Shown here piece by piece: positions 59,858 to 64,000 of a DNA stretch of 64,000 nt (position 1 is the stretch's first letter; each line of letters starts with the position of its first letter). This DNA is from Nematostella vectensis (lineage: Eukaryota > Cnidaria > Anthozoa > Actiniaria > Edwardsiidae). A program made the position numbers and the translations under genes. The notes beneath the pieces were generated by a model. The model saw nothing but the letters and a program-made list of their open reading frames with translations. It was not told the origin of the DNA and made no database searches. The DNA lies in assembly GCF_932526225.1 (NCBI RefSeq), contig NC_064037.1, positions 14,335,703-14,399,702 of the forward strand, given 5' to 3'.

Positions 59858-60355
59858 TTCACTAGTTGCAATAATCTTGAATATAATTGACAAAGAAAAC
59901 TATGAATCATAGACAAGTAAAAATGAAATTGCTTTAGCCGGGAATCGAACCCGGGTAAACTGCTTGGAAGGCAGCTATGCTTACCACTATACCACCAACG
60001 CTTCACTTGTTCCAATCATCTTGAAATTAATTGACAACTAAAACTCATTAAAAAGTAAAAGGGAATTTGCGTTGGCCGGGAATCGAACCCGGGTCAACTG
60101 CTTGGAAGGCAGCTATGCTTACCACTATACCACCAACGCTTCACTTGTTTCAATAATCTTGAAATAAATTTACGATGACAACTAAAACACATTAAAAAGT
60201 AAAAGGGAATATGTGTTGGCAGGGAATCGAACCCGGGTCAACTGCTTGGAAGGCAGCTATGCTAACCAATATACCACCAACGCTTCACTTGTTGCAATAA
60301 TCTTGAAATTAATTGAAAATGACAGCCATGAATCCTTGACAAGTAAAAAGGAATT

Positions 60356-60427
60356 TGCGTTGGCCGGGAATAGAACCCGGGTCAACTGCTTGAAAGGCAG
60401 CTATGCTAACCACTATACCACCAACGC
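60356..60427 (-). tRNA. Gly-body tRNA, anticodon TTC, B-box variant
   Basis: Partner of 15823-15894 and 5788-5859. Confidence 0.68.
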
Positions 60428-60499
60428 TTCACTTGTTGCAATAATCTTGAAATTAATTGAAAATGACAGCCATGAATCCTTGACAAGTAAAAAGGAATT

Positions 60500-60571
60500 T
60501 GCGTTGGCCGGGAATCGAACCCGGGTCAACTGCTTGGAAGGCAGCTATGCTAACCACTATACCACCAACGC
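60500..60571 (-). tRNA. tRNA-Gly(UCC), exact consensus
   Basis: Partner of 15967-16038 and of 5932-6003; T5 terminator. Confidence 0.95.
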
Positions 60572-60787
60572 TTCACTTGTTGCAATCATTTTGAATATAA
60601 TTGACAAAGAAAACTATGAATCATAGACAAGTAAAAATGAAATTGCTTTAGCCGGGAATCGAACCCGGGTCAACTGCTTGGAAGGCAGCTATGCTAACCA
60701 CTATACCACCAACGCTTCACTTGTTGCAATAATCTTGAAATTAATTGACAAAGACAACCATGAATCATTAACAAGTTAAAATTAAAT

Positions 60788-60859
60788 GTTGTTGGTGGGG
60801 ATTCGAACTAGGGTCAACTGCTTTGAAGGCAGCTATGCTAACCACTGTACCACCAACGC
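60788..60859 (-). pseudogene. type D unit, anticodon TCA
   Basis: Partner of 16255-16326. Confidence 0.62.
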
Positions 60860-61508
60860 TTCACTGATTACCATCCTCTTGCATTTAATTTACAATGACA
60901 ACCATGACTAATTGACAAGTAAAAATGAAATTGCGTTTGCCGGGAATCAAACCCGGGTCAACTGCTTGGAAGGCAGCTATGCTTACCACTATACCACCAA
61001 CGCTTCACTTATTTCAATCATCTTGAAATAAATTGACGATGACAACTAAAACACAATAAAAAGTAAAAGGGTATATGTGTTGCCCGGGAATCGAACCCGG
61101 GTCAACTGCCTGGAAGGCAGCTACGCTAACCACTATACCACCAACGCTTCACTTGTTCCAATCATCTTGAAATTTAAATGACAATGACAACTAAAACTCA
61201 TTGAAAAGAAAAAGGGAATTTGCGTTGGCCTGGAATAGAACCCGGGTCAACTGCTTGGAAGGCAGCTATGCTAACCACTATACCACCAACGCTTCACTTG
61301 TTGCAATCATCTTGAATATAATTGACAAAGAAAACTATGAATCATAGACAAGTAAAAATGAAATTGCTCTAGCCGGGTATCAAACCCGGGTCAACTGCTT
61401 GGAAGGCAGCTATGCTAACCAATATACCACCAACGCTTCACTGGTTGCAATAATCTTGAAATTAATTGACAAAGACAACCATGAATCCTTAACAAGTAAA
61501 AATTAAAT

Positions 61509-61580
61509 TTTGTTGGACGGGATTCGAACCAGGGTTAACTGCTTGAAAGGCAGCTATGCTAACCACTGTACCACCAACGC
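61509..61580 (-). pseudogene. type C unit, anticodon TTC
   Basis: Acceptor end CCAACAA (two terminal mismatches). The partner at anchor 17986 has TCC. Confidence 0.6.
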
Positions 61581-62365
61581 TTCATTTCTTACCATACTCT
61601 TGCATTTAATTGACAATCACAACCATGATTCATTGACATGTAAAATTGAACTTGCGTTGGCCGGGAATCGAACCCGGGTCAACTGCTTGGAAGGCAGGTA
61701 TGCTAACCACTATACCAGCAACGCTTCATTTGTTCCAATAATTTTGAAGTTAATTGACAAAGACAACCATGAATCATAGACAAGTAAAAATGAAATTGCT
61801 TTAGCCGGGAATCGAACCCGGGTCAAATGCTTGGAAGGCAGCTATGCTAACCAATATACCACCAACGCTTCACTGGTTGCAATAATCTTGAAATTAATTG
61901 ACAAAGACAACCATGAATCATTAACAGGTAAAAATTAAATTTTGTTGGTCGGGAATCAAACCCGGGTCAACTTCTTGGAAGGCAGCTTGCTAACCACTGT
62001 ACCACCAACGCTTCATTTCTTACCATACTCTTGCATTTAATTGACAATGACAACCATGATTCATTGACAAGTAAAATTGAAATTGCGTTGGCCGGGAATC
62101 GAACCCGGGTAAACTGCTTGGAAGGCAGCTATGCTTACCACTATACCACCAACGCTTCACTTGTTCCAATCATCTTGAAATTAATTGACAACTAAAACAC
62201 ATTAAAAAGTAAAAGGTAATATGTGTCGGCAGGGAATCGAACCCGGGTCAACTGCTTGGAAGGCAGCTATGCTAACCAGTATACCACCAACGCTTCACTT
62301 GTTGCAATAATCTTGAAATTAATTGAAAATGACAGCCATGAATCCTTGACAAGTAAAAAGGAATT

Positions 62366-62437
62366 TGCGTTGTCCGGGAATAGAACCCGGGTCAACTGCT
62401 TGAAAGGCACCTATGCTAACCACTATACCACCAACGC
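62366..62437 (-). tRNA. Gly-body tRNA, anticodon TTC, several changes
   Basis: Partner of 18842-18913. Confidence 0.55.
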
Positions 62438-62509
62438 TTCACTTGTTGCAATAATCTTGAAATTAATTGAAAATGACATCCATGAATCCTTGACAAGTAA
62501 AAAGGAATT

Positions 62510-62581
62510 TGCGTTGGCCGGGAATCGAACCCGGGTCAACTGCTTGGAAGGCAGCTATGCTAACCACTATACCACCAACGC
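62510..62581 (-). tRNA. tRNA-Gly(UCC), exact consensus
   Basis: Partner of 18986-19057; T5 terminator. Confidence 0.95.
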
Positions 62582-63660
62582 TTCACTTGTTGCAATCTTT
62601 TTGAATATAATTGACAAAGAAAACTATGAATCATAGACAAGTAAAAATGAAATTGCTTTAGCCGGGTATCAAACCCGGGTCAACTGCTTGGAAGGCAGCT
62701 ATGCTAACCAATATACCACCAACGCTTCACTGGTTGCAATAATCTTGAAATTAATTGACAAAGACAACCATGAATCCTTAACAAGTAAAAATTAAATTTT
62801 GTTAGACGGGATTCGAACCAGGGTTAACTGCTTGGAAGGCAGCTATGCTAACCACTGTACCACCAACGCTTCATTTCTTACCATACTCTTGCATTTAATT
62901 GACAATCACAACCATGATTCATTGACATGTAAAATTGAACTTGCGTTGGCCGGGAATCGAACCCGGGTCAACTGCTTGGAAGGCAGGTATGCTAACCACT
63001 ATACCAGCAACGCTTCATTTGTTCCAATAATTTTGAAGTTAATTGACAAAGACAACCATGAATCATAGACAAGTAAAAATGAAATTGCTTTAGCCGGGAA
63101 TCGAACCCGGGTCAAATGCTTGGAAGGCAGCTTTGCTAACCAATATACCACCAACGCTTCACTGGTTGCAATAATCTTGAAATTAATTGACAAAGACAAC
63201 CATGAATCATTAACAAGTAAAAATTAAATTTTGTTGGTCGGGATTCGAACCAGTGTTAACTGCTTGGAAGACAGCTATGCTAACCACTGTACCACCAACG
63301 CTTCATTTCTTACCATACTCTTGCATTTAATTGACAATGACAACCATGATTCATTGACAAGTAAAATTGAAATTGCGTTGGCCGGGAATCGAACCCGGGT
63401 AAACTGCTTGGAAGGCAGCTATGCTAACCACTATACCACCAACTCTTCAATTGTTCCAATAATTTTGAACTTAATTGACTAAGACAAACATGAATCATTA
63501 ACAAGTTAAAATTAAATGTTGTTGGTGGGGAATCGAACCCGGGTCAACTGCTTGGAAGGCAGCTTGCTAATCACTGTACCACCAACGCTTCACTGATTAC
63601 CATACTCTTGCATTTAATTGAAACTGACAACCATGATTCATTGACAAGTGAAATTGAAAT

Positions 63661-63732
63661 TGCGTTGGCCGGGAATCGAACCCGGGTCAACTGCTTGGAA
63701 GGCAGCTATGCTAACCACTATACCACCAACGC
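63661..63732 (-). tRNA. tRNA-Gly(UCC), exact consensus, no nearby terminator
   Basis: Partner of 20137-20208 with the same 'gaaactgac' spacer change, so the near T4 is lost. Confidence 0.92.
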
Positions 63733-63804
63733 TTCATTTGTTTCAATCATCTTGAAATTAAATAACAATGACAACTAAAACTCATTGAAAAGAAAAAGAG
63801 AATT

Positions 63805-63876
63805 TGCGTTGGCCGGGAATCGAACCCGGGTCAACTGCATGGGAAGGAGCTATGCTAACCACTATACCACCAACGC
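63805..63876 (-). pseudogene. tRNA-Gly(CCC), damaged anticodon stem
   Basis: Partner of 20281-20352, same 'catgggaaggag' damage. Confidence 0.7.
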
Positions 63877-63948
63877 TTCACTTGTTGCAATCATCTTGAA
63901 TATAATTGACAAAGAAAACTATGAATCATAGACAAGTAAAAATGAAAT

Positions 63949-64000
63949 TGCTTTAGCCGGGAATCGAACCCGGGTCAACTGCTTGAAAGGCAGCTATGCT
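63949..64000 (-). tRNA. type B tRNA-like, anticodon TTC (cut by window end)
   Basis: Partner of 20425-20496; the 5' part of the gene lies beyond 64000. Confidence 0.55.

Larger units (their letters stand above)
55536..64000 (-). repeat. tRNA-Gly array, block 11 (59 units): mosaic copy of earlier blocks
   Basis: Anchors: 55547, 55691, 55836, 55981, 56125, 56269, 56413, 56557, 56702, 56846, 56990, 57134, 57278, 57422, 57567, 57711, 57916, 58060, 58204, 58348, 58492, 58636, 58780, 58924, 59068, 59212, 59356, 59500, 59643, 59787, 59931, 60069, 60213, 60357, 60501, 60645, 60789, 60933, 61077, 61222, 61366, 61510, 61654, 61798, 61942, 62085, 62223, 62367, 62511, 62655, 62799, 62943, 63087, 63231, 63375, 63519, 63662, 63806, 63950 (cut at 64000). 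55547-56125 match 12454-13032 (offset 43093), 56846-58492 match 13320-14966 (43526), 59356-60645 match 4788-6077 (54568), and 60933-63950 match 17409-20426 (43524). Confidence 0.95.

Noticed and set aside
7806-60859. Selenocysteine tRNA (UCA anticodon units)
   Set aside because: tRNA-Sec is longer, with an extended acceptor and variable arm. These are 72-bp degenerate glycine units with broken acceptor ends.
2207-63482. Dozens of plus-strand ORFs of 60-172 codons with a 48-residue repeat
   Set aside because: They are translations of the strand opposite the tRNA genes. Their 'conservation' is that of the tRNA, start codons fall at random unit ends, and no codon-level signal is visible.
1-64000. 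CRISPR array
   Set aside because: Repeat and 'spacer' are both conserved between units, the repeat folds as a tRNA with anticodon and Pol III boxes, and there are no cas genes.
1-64000. tRNA-derived SINE cluster
   Set aside because: Units lack a SINE body, poly-A or LINE-like tail and target duplications, and are strictly head-to-tail at constant spacing.
1-64000. Bacterial or organellar tRNA cluster
   Set aside because: No encoded CCA, a eukaryotic body with discriminator A, Pol III oligo-T terminators, one isotype only, and a eukaryote-style transposon.

Overview
This window is almost entirely a tandem array of tRNA genes. All are on the minus strand and all derive from one eukaryotic nuclear tRNA-Gly. 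Counting by eye gives 415 gene-like units, the last one cut by the window edge. The usual spacing is 144 bp: a tRNA of 72 bp including the discriminator base, plus a spacer of about 72 bp. The consensus folds as a standard cloverleaf with acceptor GCGTTGG/CCAACGC, discriminator A, anticodon loop CTTCCAA (anticodon UCC), T arm GGGTTCGATTCCC, an intact A box and an intact B box. From memory it differs very little from animal tRNA-Gly(UCC). That, the Pol III-style oligo-T terminators and the DNA transposon point to a metazoan. Some repeats inside the transposon look like those of marine invertebrates such as corals or anemones, but this is only an impression. I see no host protein-coding gene.

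Layout: units 1-312 run from 1 to 44950. A 4270-bp transposon with long inverted repeats (44951-49220) is inserted between TTAA target duplications. Units 313-415 continue from 49221 to 64000. Twenty-nine units match the UCC consensus exactly and look fully functional. The rest form recurring subfamilies: an acceptor variant GCTAAAGC (type B), degenerate ends CCAACAA (types C and D), CCAACAC (type E) and GCAACAC (type F), and a 'CCAGCAACGC' form (type G). About 80 units carry another anticodon in the same Gly body: CCC (29), TTC (29), TCA (11), TAC (8), ACC (3), TCG (1) and TGC (1).

The array has layered higher-order structure. There are 7-unit duplications (periods 1010 and 1001 bp), a 12-unit duplication (1715 bp), a 13-unit duplication (1859 bp), a 57-unit duplication (8.18 kb; seen at two places), and an ~8-kb block repeated about 43.5 kb away with a shared deletion scar. 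This is the pattern expected from repeated unequal exchange and gene conversion, so the locus is best described as a tRNA-gene satellite. The transposon inserted after the 57-unit duplication, because the sister copy keeps the empty TTAA site.

Long open frames of up to 172 codons run antisense across the tRNA genes. They exist because 144 is divisible by 3 and are not treated as genes. Coordinates and counts come from reading by hand; a covariance-model scan would refine the functional/pseudogene split.
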